Source: Scylla paramamosain (taxonomy: Eukaryota > Arthropoda > Malacostraca > Decapoda > Portunidae). From it: a stretch of DNA of 64,000 bases. Numbering within the stretch: the first letter of the stretch is position 1; every line of letters begins with the position of its first letter. Below, piece after piece: positions 1 to 14,935 of this stretch. The DNA lies in assembly GCF_035594125.1 (NCBI RefSeq), contig NC_087155.1:9411692-9475691 (forward strand). The letters are read 5' to 3'. Position numbers and translations under genes: made by a program. The notes beneath the pieces are model-generated. The model had not been told where the DNA came from. It was given only the letters and a program-made list of their open reading frames with translations, and did no database searches.

Positions 1-1480
<1,480 letters not shown>

Positions 1481-1553
1481 CCTAAATGCAATAAATGCCT
1501 GTCCATGAATATTCTAAATGTGTTTCTCTGCCGCATTACAGCTGTCGGTATGA

Positions 1554-1556
<3 letters not shown>

Positions 1557-1646
<90 letters not shown>
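1557..1646. repeat. (CT)n microsatellite
   Basis: Perfect 90-bp CT array, separated from the giant GT array by only about 78 bp of unique sequence. Confidence 0.97.
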
Positions 1647-1649
<3 letters not shown>

Positions 1650-1849
1650 TACATAAACACATATTAAAAACATAAAGGCTGACATGTCACAGGTCCCGTC
1701 CATCTTAATCAGCAGTAAGTCAGCGAGTGTCGGGATTTCTCACGCGTCTGGTCGTAGTGTCGTCCTTGCACCGCCTTTCTGACTCTCACTCAAGCCATTA
1801 TCGATAATTTATACTAATCCGGTAATGTACACGTTCCTTGCCGCGCCTG

Positions 1850-2145
1850 GAGACGGAGAAAGGGGAGGGAGAAGGTTCGAAAGAGGGAGAGAGGGAGGGA
1901 AGGGAAGAGGAGGACAGGAAAGGTAGTGAATGTGGAATGAGAAACGAAGACACGAACTAGAGAAGGGAAGAGCAGACCAAGAGAATTAAGGAGGAAGGAA
2001 GGGTGGAATAGGTGATGAAGGGAGCAGGAGGGAAAGGGGAAACGGATGGACAGCAACAGGAAGGGGTAATGGAAGGTATGGGTTGTGTTGAGGGGAGGAG
2101 GATAAGGGGGAAGGAAGGAAAGGGGCTGCACGCGACACGGCCCTC
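1850..2145. repeat. Purine-rich tract
   Basis: About 300 bp of nearly all A and G on the plus strand, with GGGA/GGAA-like words but no clean period. Open frames here follow from the base bias. Confidence 0.7.
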
Positions 2146-2371
2146 TCTCACACCTCGAAAGATTAGGGAAATGAACACGCCTCACTCCCTCCCTCCCGTG
2201 AAGCTTTGATGAACGTGCGTCACAATGTAATCCTCGGAGAACACGTGTTTGCAATTCAGGACCACACGTCATAGACCCCCGTGCAAAAACCGTGGATGAC
2301 ATAAATCCTGCCAATCTGACGGAGGGTGGAGGAATGGCGCGGGGCCGGGAAGAGATGAAGGGAGGCTGCCT

Positions 2372-2537
2372 AAAACTGATTAGATGTCTACGTAAAATAC
2401 TAATAAATCAATATGAATTAGGAAGGATTTTTTTCAGAGAGAGATTCTTGATTCGCAGATGGGGGAGGGCGTCACAAAACTGATTAGGCGTGTGCGTAAA
2501 ACAATGATAAATCAATATAAAGTGGGAAGGAAAAATC
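2372..2537. repeat. Degenerate 104-bp tandem duplication
   Basis: A block of about 60 bp beginning AAAACTGATTAG at 2372 recurs at 2476. The copies share the order ACTGATTAG, CGTAAAA, AATAAATCAATAT and GGAAGGA. A third trace (TTATTAGGCGTGT) lies near 2593. No coding sense is seen. Confidence 0.7.
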
Positions 2538-2799
2538 TGGTCGAGATGCTTAGCTCTTGTTGTATTTACTTATATTTACTCGTTACTTTGATTTATTAGG
2601 CGTGTTATCTCTCCACGACACTACGTACTAAACTCGCGCTATTTATGCCACCCTCCCGCAGGCCAGACACGCCGCTGACACTCCATATTTACGCTGTGAG
2701 CTCGGCTAATTCAATTATTTCCTGATAACACATACAGCCTTCATTTTCCATCACCATCAGCCTCCATCCTTCTCACGGGGAGGAAGGATGATGCTTCCT

Positions 2800-3000
2800 G
2801 GTTAGTCTCCGCTCCGTCCCGTCCCAACCAGTCCCGTCCCCTCTCAACCCTATCCCATCTCGCTCCTCCTCTCCCAGTTCTTTCCCGTCTTGATACTTCC
2901 CGTTTCACTTCGTCTGCTTTAGATCTGTCTCATTCCGTCTCTTTCTATCCTGTCTATCTAGTTCTCATTCCTTCATCTACAGCTCTTACACTTCCTCCAT
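2800..3000. repeat. Decayed pyrimidine pentamer tract
   Basis: Pyrimidine-rich sequence with repeated TCCCGTC/CCGTC words, consistent with an old pentanucleotide array that has decayed. Confidence 0.45.
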
Positions 3001-3375
3001 TAAGTCAAAACACAATGTTATTTCACATCACTCTGCAACACTTCGTGGCTGTATGAAAACTGGAACATTTTGATTCCACAATACTGTAACATTTCAGGAT
3101 CAAAACAATAAGACTTTTGGGTACAGTGCTTTAAAATGCTCAGGGAATATAACATTCTGCATCACTTGGAAAACACGGTATTGTGCAACACTCGTGGATC
3201 AAAGCACTGCAACACACCAGGGTCATAACGCACTGCAATATTCCAAGGCCACGGTACTGCAGCTCTGAGGTCAAAACACTCCTCTAAACGCCGAGGCCAA
3301 AACACTAAACGCACTGCAACACTCCGGGATCAAAACACTCGGGCCGGAACACTCACGGCTCAACACTCTCGTGAC
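3001..3375. repeat. Decayed minisatellite, about 26-bp unit
   Basis: Roughly 13 diverged units built around CACTGCAACACTCCGGGATC followed by AAAA. The clearest units are at 3181-3260 and 3310-3350. Period is approximate because of indels. Detected by eye. Confidence 0.7.
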
Positions 3376-4087
3376 GCAGGTTCGGTTAATTCCAATGAAC
3401 CAACGATACTCGATACGGATTTAGAGGACAATGGAATTTTCGCTGTTATGACTGTTTTAATTACGTGACTTTAATTACACAAATACATCCGTATTGCGAA
3501 TTTAAGCCAATTAGAGAAATAATGGCAGCGAGTGTGTGTATATCACGTGTGTTGTGACTGACGGTGCTCGCCGCTCCGCCTCGCTGCCAATCCAGCCCGA
3601 TCCTTTTATTAATGTGGTTGGATTCTCTATAATGCAACGCGGATGGACTCCAGTACAGTGATTTACTAAAGTGTATATGTGTGTTTACATTTCCTATTAG
3701 ACCAAGTACCGTCTAATGGCACGAGGTTGCCCGTTCTCTCGCTCATTACAAGGGGAAACTGCAGCGGAATTTGGCGTGATAGAGACAAATAAGAGCGAGG
3801 GATCAGAAACTTTAGCAATACTACTTGATTCTCTCTGACGTAAACTGGTCGTGAGTTCCAAGATAAGTTACGATTGATAGTTACGACACACGTGGGGCCT
3901 AGTGGGGGCAGGGCGGGGCAGGGGATGGTGTTCGGCAGGGTCAGGGTGTACGAGGAGCGGACCCAGGGGAGGTGAAGGTAGCCAGGCACCTCTGGCTTTC
4001 CTCCCTAACCCTTCAAACCCTGTCGCGACGCTGCCCACACCTCACACTTTCTGATAAAGAAGTGCCCGAAAAAAAAAAGTAGAATCG
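3376..4087. other. Unique sequence, no gene recognised
   Basis: Non-repetitive stretch with several AT-rich homeodomain-like words (for example TTAATTAC near 3459 and 3470). A 107-codon open frame on the minus strand (3666-3989) shows no recognisable domain and I treat it as chance. Confidence 0.4.
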
Positions 4088-4266
4088 AAATGGAAAACAT
4101 CGATACAAGAAGATAATTACACAGAACTCTAATATAACATAGAATGCACAAATAAAACTACTTCCCCTAACTTTTCCTCCACCCTTAATAAACAAATGGA
4201 AAATATTGATACGCACAGATGATTCCACTGAGTATTAATTTAACAAGAATACACAAATTAAATATC
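4088..4266. repeat. Degenerate 106-bp tandem duplication
   Basis: The block starting AAATGGAAAACATCGATAC at 4088 recurs diverged at 4194 (AAATGGAAAATATTGATAC). Both copies then contain GATNATTNCAC and ACACAAAT words in the same order. Confidence 0.7.
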
Positions 4267-4403
4267 GATGAGGGGAATTTCGTACGTTTATGGTGACACA
4301 TCTAACCTTATGCTAACAAGCGACGTGATTGGTTAATGTCGCCACAATGACAGGGGCGGGAGGACTATAACAGGGATGTGATTTCAAACTACTCAATACC
4401 ACG

Positions 4404-5138
<735 letters not shown>

Positions 5139-5584
5139 AGGCGCCGTCACACTAGTACCTTTACCATCATTTTTTTTTTCCGTCAACTTTTTGAAAATCG
5201 ACAATTTCCTGAACGCGTCCCATCACACATGCAGCCGTTCGTCTGTACTCTCCATGTGTAAACAAACATCGCTTCGACACACAGGGAAGCAGTCGCTTGT
5301 TTGCACTTAATTAAGCGTCTTGTCAATCTTAGACGAGCCGAACTCATTAAAGATCGTGGATGGATGCGTTCATGGTTGGCTCGTCGGGAAACACAAAGCT
5401 TTCTTGAGGTACATGTCACCTTCGTGGTCCCGAAGACAATTGTGGCTTCGTATGCCCTCAGACACAAAGTCTTTTAAGGAAAGTGTCCACCAAGGATGAT
5501 ACATTGCGGCCTTATGGGAAATAAAGTTTCGTTTATGAAACGAAGAACTCCAAAATGTGCATATCAGTCTAGTCGTGCGGGGGA
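5139..5584 (+). mobile_element. PIF/Harbinger-like transposon remnant
   Basis: The left edge reads AGGCGCCGTCACACTAG and is preceded by TAA, the target site typical of PIF/Harbinger (TWA). A weak inverted match lies near 5570-5584 (CTAGTCGTGCGGG). In plus frame 3, from about 5316, the translation contains DRGWMRSWLARRET. This resembles the conserved R-x-W-x-R-x-W-x-x-R-R motif near the N terminus of Harbinger nuclease proteins. No catalytic domain follows, so this is a truncated fossil. The right end and the exact target duplication are uncertain. Confidence 0.45.
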
Positions 5585-5623
5585 CACTGCCGGTTGTTTC
5601 AAAACCACATTTTTAATGAATCA

Positions 5624-5629
<6 letters not shown>

Positions 5630-5722
<93 letters not shown>

Positions 5723-5727
5723 TATAC
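5630..5727. repeat. (TA)n microsatellite
   Basis: About 86 bp of perfect TA (5631-5716), then a short imperfect tail of AATAT words. Confidence 0.95.
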
Positions 5728-6007
5728 CGCAAAACTTTTGCCAGCTTTCCTGGACAGTTTCCCTAAATATCATCATTTTTCCGCTCTGCGTTGCCTTGCG
5801 CAATTTGCAGATTGCACTCTGCAATTTAGGCAAAGTTGGAAAATATTCTGACCGAGCGCGACAAGGATCAGGACCACGGCAGGGGAGCGGCAGAGTGTGA
5901 CGCGGCCCGGCGGTGAAGCAGGGTGAATGGCAAACAGGTGCGAAGTGGGAGTGAGAGGCAGGCTTAGAGAGGACAGGCGCGTGCATAACGGGCAAGCATA
6001 AGCGCGC

Positions 6008-6690
<683 letters not shown>

Positions 6691-6698
6691 AGCCTGAG

Positions 6699-6736
6699 AA
6701 AGGAGGAGGAGGAGGAGAAGGAAGAGGAGGAGGAAA
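6699..6736. repeat. (GGA)n imperfect
   Basis: Short GGA/GAA-interrupted trinucleotide array in a purine-rich stretch. Confidence 0.85.
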
Positions 6737-6892
6737 GTTATTGGGATGGGAGGATGGAGGGTGGCAGGAGGAAGCGGGTGGGAAAAGTAGGAGTAGAAGA
6801 AAGAGATGAGAGGATATAAGAGTGTGTAGTGGTGGTGGCAGTGATATTATTGCCCTCATTTCAGTTGTTTTCGTGGCGTTGGTTGCTGGGCT

Positions 6893-6929
6893 GTGGTGGT
6901 GGTGGTGGTGGTGGTGGTGGTGGTGGTGT
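6893..6929. repeat. (GGT)n microsatellite
   Basis: About 12 perfect GGT units. Confidence 0.93.
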
Positions 6930-7009
6930 CTCCACAGCACAGACATAAGACAGCTAACACATTTCAAAGCAGTTTTAACTTCTTTTCTTCCTTGGAAATA
7001 AACAAACTA

Positions 7010-7523
7010 ATTATCTTGTGTTCCTTCTCTCAGTTTCTTTTCCTTAAATTGCTTCTGTGTTTCTTTGTTTCTTCGTCTCCTTTCTGTTTTTTTTTTCATT
7101 TTTAATTTCCTGCCTCCTTTCTTCAGACTAAATTCTCATTGTCTTTCTTCCACCTCTTTCCCTTTCTTCTCTGCTCAGCCTCTTACTTTCTTCTCCCTTT
7201 TTTTCATACCTATCATCTCCCTTTACATTCCTTCACTCTCCCTCTCTTCTTTCACTCCTCCCATTCCCTTTCCCTTTTCCCTCGTCCTTCCATAATCCCA
7301 TTTGTCTATCACTTTTTCCTAATCTATCTTCCTCTTCCCTTCCCCTCTACTGCTCTCACCTTTCCATCCCTCAATTTTTCCTCCCTTCGTAGCTCCCTTC
7401 CACTAGTGTCCTCTCTCATTCCCCTTCCTTACTCTCTCCTCTCCACATATTCCTTGTCCCTTTTCTCGCATGCCTACCCTCTCTCATGTTCTCTTGTCTG
7501 TCTCCAACCCTCTACATCTCATT

Positions 7524-7525
<2 letters not shown>
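7010..7525. repeat. Pyrimidine-rich tract
   Basis: About 500 bp strongly biased to C and T, leading directly into a CT array. Overlapping Ser/Leu/Phe-rich open frames are a composition effect. Confidence 0.8.

Positions 7526-7608
<83 letters not shown>
7526..7608. repeat. (CT)n microsatellite
   Basis: Perfect 83-bp CT array at the end of a pyrimidine-rich tract. Confidence 0.97.
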
Positions 7609-7612
<4 letters not shown>

Positions 7613-7900
7613 ACCAAGACACTCCTTCCCACCAGCTCACACACGCCGAAAAATTAGGATACACAAGCATTCCTCTTCTACGTAAGGGTCGAGTTACTGT
7701 GCACAGCTTCTTATTTCCCCTTACACGCTTCGCCTTACCACGCTCCGTTCCATCCCTGTCCCTTCATCTCCCCTTTCCCTTCCCTTCCCTTCCCTTCATG
7801 CCGCACTGTAGGGCCAGCCGTGAGATGGACGATAGTTGCCCAACACTAAAAGTTCTGCTATGGTATTTTCATTACCCGTTTCATCTCGCTTGTACTGCTA

Positions 7901-7934
7901 CTGCCGCCGCCGCCGCTGCTGCTGCTGCTGCTGC
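7901..7934. repeat. (GCC)n-(GCT)n compound
   Basis: Five GCC-type units run into about seven GCT units. Confidence 0.9.
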
Positions 7935-8020
7935 GGGAAACGAGTGATGACAACGGCCACAGAATAGGAATCCAGATAACGGAGATGACGACGATGATAA
8001 TGATGGTGGTGGTGGAGGTG

Positions 8021-8129
<109 letters not shown>

Positions 8130-8145
8130 AAGGATTGGAAACAAT

Positions 8146-8611
<466 letters not shown>

Positions 8612-8641
<30 letters not shown>
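8612..8641. repeat. (GT)15
   Basis: Short perfect GT array. Confidence 0.95.
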
Positions 8642-8644
<3 letters not shown>

Positions 8645-8650
8645 TGAAGT

Positions 8651-8652
<2 letters not shown>

Positions 8653-8735
<83 letters not shown>
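8653..8735. repeat. (CT)n microsatellite
   Basis: 83-bp CT array, turning into CA at its 3' end. Confidence 0.97.
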
Positions 8736-8741
<6 letters not shown>

Positions 8742-8844
8742 TCACACACACACATCCGTACAACAACAAAACAAAGCACACACACACACACACACACACA
8801 TAAACAACAACAGCACACAACAACAACAAAACACACACAACAAC

Positions 8845-8901
<57 letters not shown>
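8736..8901. repeat. (CA)n/(CAA)n compound array
   Basis: CA runs alternate with CAACAACAA blocks. The last part (8848-8901) is uninterrupted CA. Confidence 0.93.
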
Positions 8902-8905
<4 letters not shown>

Positions 8906-9296
8906 GAAAAAAAAGAAAGCCATTAAACAACCACATTATAAGCAAACAACCGCTAAACAGGACAAAGAAAACCGCGACTTTATTTTCTCCCCTGCCAACC
9001 TCCCTCCAGTACACCTGCCTCACCTCACCTGCCTCATCTCACCTGCCTCCGTACACCAACACACCTTTAAATTCGCTGATCACACGCAACCACTTTCTAG
9101 GAATCACTGGAGGCGGAGAGAGGGAGCCTGAGGTGTGGGATGAATGGGGCGGGGAGGTGGAGTGGATGTTTAAAGGGGGCTGTGGATTTAGTGTTGGGCG
9201 TGTGGACCGCGGCGGATCGTGGTGGAGCGGTGAGGGCGTGGGCGTGATGGGTGGGCTGGAGGCTGAGGCGGGTGGGTGAGTTATGGGGGACTGTGA
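8902..9296. other. Unique to G-rich sequence with a short CACCTGCCT repeat
   Basis: At 9011-9049 the phrase CACCTGCCTCA occurs three times. From 9105 to 9290 the plus strand is G-rich with GGGGCGGGG and GGGGGC runs. No gene is seen. Confidence 0.5.
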
Positions 9297-9689
9297 TAAA
9301 TGAAAGAATAAAAACGGACTTGGTTTATGGAGACTAGAAAGGGGATGGGAAGATATTAAACCATGGATGCGTGAGACGAGGGAAGCAACGTGGAATACGC
9401 AGAAAAGACACAAAATGAAGAGAGGAGTGGGGTAAGAGACGCTAAAACTGTAAAACCTCTAAGGGTAATGAAACAATAAAAAAAAAAAAAATGCAGTTTA
9501 TGGAGAGTGGGAGGAGGGCGGGAAGATAACTCGGGGATGCAAGGCGAGGGAAACAACATGAAGCAAAATACAGTAAAGGCAAAAATGAAGGATTGGATCG
9601 TTTTGGTGCAGCGAGACTCCTTTGGCTAATGAAAGAATATAAACGAACTGAGTGTATTGCTGCTGGGAGGAGGACGAGAACGTAACAGC

Positions 9690-9763
<74 letters not shown>

Positions 9764-9858
9764 AAAGACAATGAAAACAACACGAAACAGACTCAAAAAA
9801 ACACGCAGAACATGGAAAGACTATATCACTTGGACGAACTGAAATACCTTTGTACTAA
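9297..9858. repeat. Decayed minisatellite, about 161-170-bp unit, 3 copies
   Basis: Copies start at about 9297, 9466 and 9627, each with TAATGAAAGAATA-like sequence. Each carries TGGGAGGAGG...GGGAAGAT, CGAGGGAAACAAC and an AATGAAG-like block, and ends in CCTYTNNGG before the next start. A (TG)n array sits inside copy 3. Confidence 0.75.
9692..9760. repeat. (TG)n microsatellite
   Basis: 69-bp TG array nested in the third copy of the 161-bp repeat. It is absent from copies 1 and 2, so it expanded or arose after the duplication. Confidence 0.96.
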
Positions 9859-10414
9859 CGAGACTTAACCTGCAAATAGCCCACCCACGGCATTACATTC
9901 CTCGCTCACTGGGAAGCAGACTGACAATTTTATCCATTTCCATAACTCTTCCTGCAACTGCTGCCACTCTCTTCTGTCCCTCCTGCCTCCTTCTTCACTC
10001 TTTATACACTTGTTGATCGCCTGTCTCTCCCTGCTCCTCCTCCCCCTCATCCTCCTTCTCTCCCATGGACCATTCCTCCCTTTTGAGTGATTTCCGCTTC
10101 CCTCCTCCTCCTCCTACTCCTCCAGACACGATCACTCCCCGTCTAGTAAAGAAGACCCCCACGTGTCTAAGGCAAATTCAGCTTATCTCGATGCGCTCGC
10201 TGCTTCAACTATGCTAATGTTCCGAAGGCAAAGAAAGAACGGGAGAGGGCGGAAAAATATACACAAAAAATGGATATACAAGAAAATATTTAAGTCTCAG
10301 GGAAAGTGACGGGACAAAGACTGTAGTATTTTACGTTATGAAAAAAATGATAATAAAAAAAAAGGAAGAAAGGGAGAGGGCGCTTGAAAGAACAAAAGAA
10401 GACTAAAGTGAGGG

Positions 10415-10417
<3 letters not shown>
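9859..10417. other. Pyrimidine-rich then A/G-rich sequence, no gene
   Basis: 9955-10125 is C/T-rich with CCTCCTCCTCC words. 10215-10417 is A/G-rich. Nothing recognisable is encoded. Confidence 0.45.

Positions 10418-10506
<89 letters not shown>
10418..10506. repeat. (GA)n microsatellite
   Basis: 89-bp GA array in an A/G-rich context. Confidence 0.97.
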
Positions 10507-10510
<4 letters not shown>

Positions 10511-10624
10511 GAAGGGATGAAGAGCAGCGAGAAAGGTCGTTTAAGAGGGTAAAGAGAGGGGAAAACAGGGTCAAGCTTGCGTGTTGTTGATGCCAAAAAA
10601 TAAGCAAACATTAGATATATCTCA

Positions 10625-10755
10625 TAAATTCTTCCTCGCTCGTCATTTTTGTATGTATTTCTTTCTTTTTTTTTATTTTATTTTTTTCATCTTTCCCTTC
10701 CTCTCCTTCATAATCTCTCGTACCTTTTTCCTGTCTTTGTGCTTTCCCCTTTCTC

Positions 10756-10840
<85 letters not shown>

Positions 10841-11690
10841 CTCTCTCTCTTTTCTATTACATCCTCTTTTTCTTGATTCTCCTTCTCCTCTCCTCTTCAC
10901 TCTCCCCTCATTTTTACTTTTCGTCTTCCATATTCTCTTCCTTATATTTCTTATGCATTTCCACATCTAACCACTTTTATCTCTCTTTTTTTTCTTTATA
11001 ATTTTCCTCCTCTCTCTCTTGTTTCCATTTACATTCTCTCTTCCTTTTCCTCTTCCATATTTTCTTCTTTATCTCCCTTCTGATCCTATTCCACATGTAA
11101 TCGCTCTTCTCTTATCTCCTCTCTTTAATCCCCCTTCTCTTCCTTTTCCATCTTGAACATTTCGTTTTTCTGTCTTTTATCTTTCTTTTTTTTTAAGATC
11201 TTCCGCATCGTCTTCCTCCTTTCCTTAATCCCCTATCCTATTTCTTTTCCTCCTTGTGCATTTTCTCTTCCTTCCTCTCCTTCCTCTTATTTCATAGTTC
11301 ATGCGCATCTTCTCCATCTCCTTTGTCCATTTTCTTCTTCCTTGTACGCTTCCTTTTTCCCTCTTCTCATCTCTCCTGGCTTACGCATATTTTTCTTTGT
11401 TTCCTTTCCTTTTCCTTTTGTAGCATTTACACCTTTACTCTTCTTTCCCTTTAGTTTCTCTCCACGAATCTCCTCGCCTCTAGTATCAATTCTTCCATGT
11501 ACATATACTATTCCTTTCCTCTCCTCTTTTCTTTCTATCCTCACCTCGCTTCTGATAGCTCTAGTATAACCTCCTTCATGTACATCTTCCATTCCTCTCT
11601 TCCTTCGTCTCCCAGCTTTATATAGGCATCCTCTTCAGCTCTTTCCTTACGCGCATCCTCTTCCGCCTTCCCTTTCCTGCGTTGGTGTCC
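10625..11690. repeat. Pyrimidine-rich domain of about 1 kb
   Basis: Over a kilobase of C/T-rich DNA. It contains a CT array with two single-base breaks (10752-10850) and repeated TCTTCCTTTTCC-type words. It is mirrored just upstream by an A/G-rich stretch. Confidence 0.8.
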
Positions 11691-12016
11691 TTCCTGACCC
11701 ACACCTAAGTGATATATTGTGATGGTGTAATGGACGAGATGCGATGTCTCTAGCGCATCACACGGCCGGCAGATATAACCTTTTGTCGACGAAATGACGG
11801 TGATAATAGGAGCGAGGAAGACGAGGAGTAGGAGGAGGAGGCGACTGGCAACGGGGTAGACGGGATAAGCTAAGACAAATACATGGGAAGGGATGATGAG
11901 AGGGGGAAGGAAGGTAGAAGAATAGTAATAGTAGTAGTAGTGATGATAATGTATAATAATAATATGAAATGGAGAGCTTGTGAGGATAATGTCGAGAGGG
12001 GAAACTTGTTGATAAC

Positions 12017-12019
<3 letters not shown>
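11691..12019. other. A/G-rich sequence, no gene
   Basis: Contains GGAGGAGGAGG at about 11830 and a short TAG/TAA trinucleotide run at 11920-11966. Confidence 0.45.

Positions 12020-12097
<78 letters not shown>
12020..12097. repeat. (GA)n microsatellite
   Basis: 78-bp GA array. Confidence 0.97.
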
Positions 12098-12100
<3 letters not shown>

Positions 12101-12379
12101 ATATTCACCCTTACACGTTCTGGGAGGTCGTGGCGGAAGAGAAAGGGACGTGGGAGGAGGAGAGAATGGGGGAAAGGGGGAGGGGAGTGAGGGTAAGAGT
12201 GAATAGGGGAAGCTCGATAGGGGGAGATGAAAAGCGTAAAGATAGTAGGGGAAATAATAAGAGGGGGAAAATATAGTGATAAGCTGAGAAAAGACTGAAG
12301 CACGTGATGGAAAAAACGTGTAAAAAATAATAAAATAGTGAAAAAAGTGAAGTAACAGAGAATCTTTGCTTAATTTTCA

Positions 12380-12383
<4 letters not shown>
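12098..12383. repeat. Purine-rich tract
   Basis: G/A-rich sequence with GGGGGAGGGGAG-type runs between two GA arrays. Confidence 0.65.

Positions 12384-12451
<68 letters not shown>
12384..12451. repeat. (GA)n microsatellite
   Basis: 68-bp GA array. Confidence 0.97.
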
Positions 12452-12454
<3 letters not shown>

Positions 12455-12568
12455 GGTTGGAAAAGATGCTACTATCGCTCAAAGAGTTTCAGGAAACCCC
12501 TGGGAAGACCCATTAATTACTCTATTCATCCTCCATACAGCCTTCTCTTGGCCTGGAGGGGAGGCGCG

Positions 12569-12908
<340 letters not shown>

Positions 12909-13003
12909 ACCACCACCACCACCACCACCACCACCACCACCACCATCTCCAATCCCACATCTAATCCACCACCACCACCGCCACCACCATCACCATCACC
13001 AAC
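12909..13003. repeat. (ACC)n, two blocks
   Basis: 12909-12945 is perfect ACC. 12967-13003 is CCA interrupted by GCC, CAT and AAC. The blocks are separated by about 20 bp. Confidence 0.92.
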
Positions 13004-13540
13004 ACCAACACTACTATGGGTGGTAGCATAAGGCACAAAATCCACCAACTCAGGGTTTAGGATGCTCACTATAATCCTAAAACTATCCTGTAACACGATG
13101 CCTGTTTTGGTGCCTTCCCTGGCTCTGGATAAGCACTCTCTCTTAACGCCACCTGACTCACTCCGTCCTGATGAATGGCAGACGTTTAAGTGTGTTATGA
13201 GGGGATGCAGGAACGAGACAGGATTGAGTGACTGATTAACTACTACTGATTGATTAGTTGGCTGGTTGATTTGAAACGCCGCTACAACGGGATCATAAAG
13301 CGTTGTACATTAATTTCTAATATGCAACGAGCAATACTACCAAGATGGAATATCGTGAAAATAAACGATGTCAAAAATCAAATTACATCTAAAATCAGGT
13401 TAACTAAAGGACAGCAAGGGGAGGAAAAGCGACGCAAGATCTAATGAGTAACAGAAGACTTCAAGTGCCTCGGTCATAAGTGTGTGTGTAATGTGCTGGC
13501 TAAACACTCCTCGCCCTGACAGAGAAGTGTCGTGAATATT
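13004..13540. other. Unique sequence, no gene recognised
   Basis: A 64-codon plus-strand frame (13250-13444) is not low-complexity but matches nothing I know and lacks gene context. Confidence 0.35.
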
Positions 13541-14330
13541 TTCTATATCTTTTGCAAGTAAATATTCCTCTTTTCCTGCATGTAAGTGTTGCTTGAAAAA
13601 AAAAAATGTTTTACCTTCTCAGCATCATCATTAGCGTCATCATCACCATCATCATCATCGTCATCATCACCATCATCATCATACTCAGTCTTCCAGTATC
13701 TCTTTCTGATGTCTCTCTATTCCAGGCCAACCCAGCAAAATTTCCTATCTCATCTCTCTATCTATTATTTTTTCTCTATCCTGCCTTCTTTTACAATTTT
13801 TTTTTATCTTCTATCGGAACAAATACTTTCTTTTTTCCATGTACTGGTGGTTGATATTTCCTTTGCAAGAGTGAATACTATTTCACGTGCTTATTTTCCT
13901 TTATATATCTCTCCTGAATATTACTCGTCTTTCCACAGATATTAAGAACCCGCACATACTACCGAAATTTTCTTTTTCTGTGTAAATACTTCCTCTTTTT
14001 CTGTAAATTAAATTAGTATTACTTTACTAATCTTAAAAGATAAAAAAAGATACTCCGTTCTTTGTAAGAGGAAAATTGATATCGTCTCCGTTTTTCTGTT
14101 ACCTAAATTACTCTGCCGTACTTCCCTTTTCGTGTGTGGTAAGCAAACATTCCCTCATATTCCAGTGGTGCTAAAAGAGTAAATTCTCTCTTTCTCAACA
14201 TGAACTCAATTAACACTTCATAAACATTCCCTCTCCTCCAAAGACGCAGAAAAGCAAATGATTCCCAAGTTTCCGAGTGACGCTGTAAAACAAACTGAAT
14301 ACTCGTACAAGTTCCTGCGCTTTTTGTTCT
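13541..14330. repeat. T/C-rich region with decayed repeats and a CAT array
   Basis: 13620-13684 is a CAT/CAC/CGT trinucleotide array. Diverged phrases like GTAAATAYTTCCTCTTTTTC recur near 13555, 13826, 13980, 14143 and 14177, suggesting an old minisatellite with irregular spacing. Confidence 0.45.
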
Positions 14331-14935
14331 CTTTTTCCTCCTCTCTAATCGAATAAAGGTAAGAACTGTAGTGATTTTTAATGGTGCTTGGGTCCTCAGG
14401 AATGTGGTCCCTCTATTTGAAGTGTAAAAGATATTTTCTTGTTATTGATTTATTTTTTTTTTTTATTTATTTATTTTTTTAAGCTACGTTGGATTTGATT
14501 TTTTTTTTTTGTGTTCGGTGTCTTTTTGATTAGAATATTCCTCGTCAATGTAATGTACTGATGCTACCTACAATAAAACACGCGGGGAGGATGATCAGCA
14601 GACAACACGACTCTTTCTGTAACACTACACTGGAGAAATCAAGATTCTGCAACACAACTACCAACACAAAATGCAACAAAATCTTCATCCTGCAACACAC
14701 CATCGATCCACATCACTAAGATACTTTCACCCGACACAATTTCACACCCTCCACCACACACCTTCCCCCTCCAGCACAACACGCAGCCACAAGAACACAC
14801 ACACACACACCACCACGGCAGCGTCATCATATTAAAAAAAAGTCTTATAAACAGCGCCACTTAATTGCATTATAAGCGACTATTAATAACCTGAAACGAT
14901 CACCCTATAGAGCCAGGCAGGACAGGCTCCCTCAG
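14331..14935. other. T-rich then CAACAC-rich unique sequence
   Basis: 14449-14512 holds T runs. 14600-14815 has recurring CAACAC/TGCAACAC words reminiscent of the 3-kb minisatellite but without clear period. No gene is seen. Confidence 0.4.
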
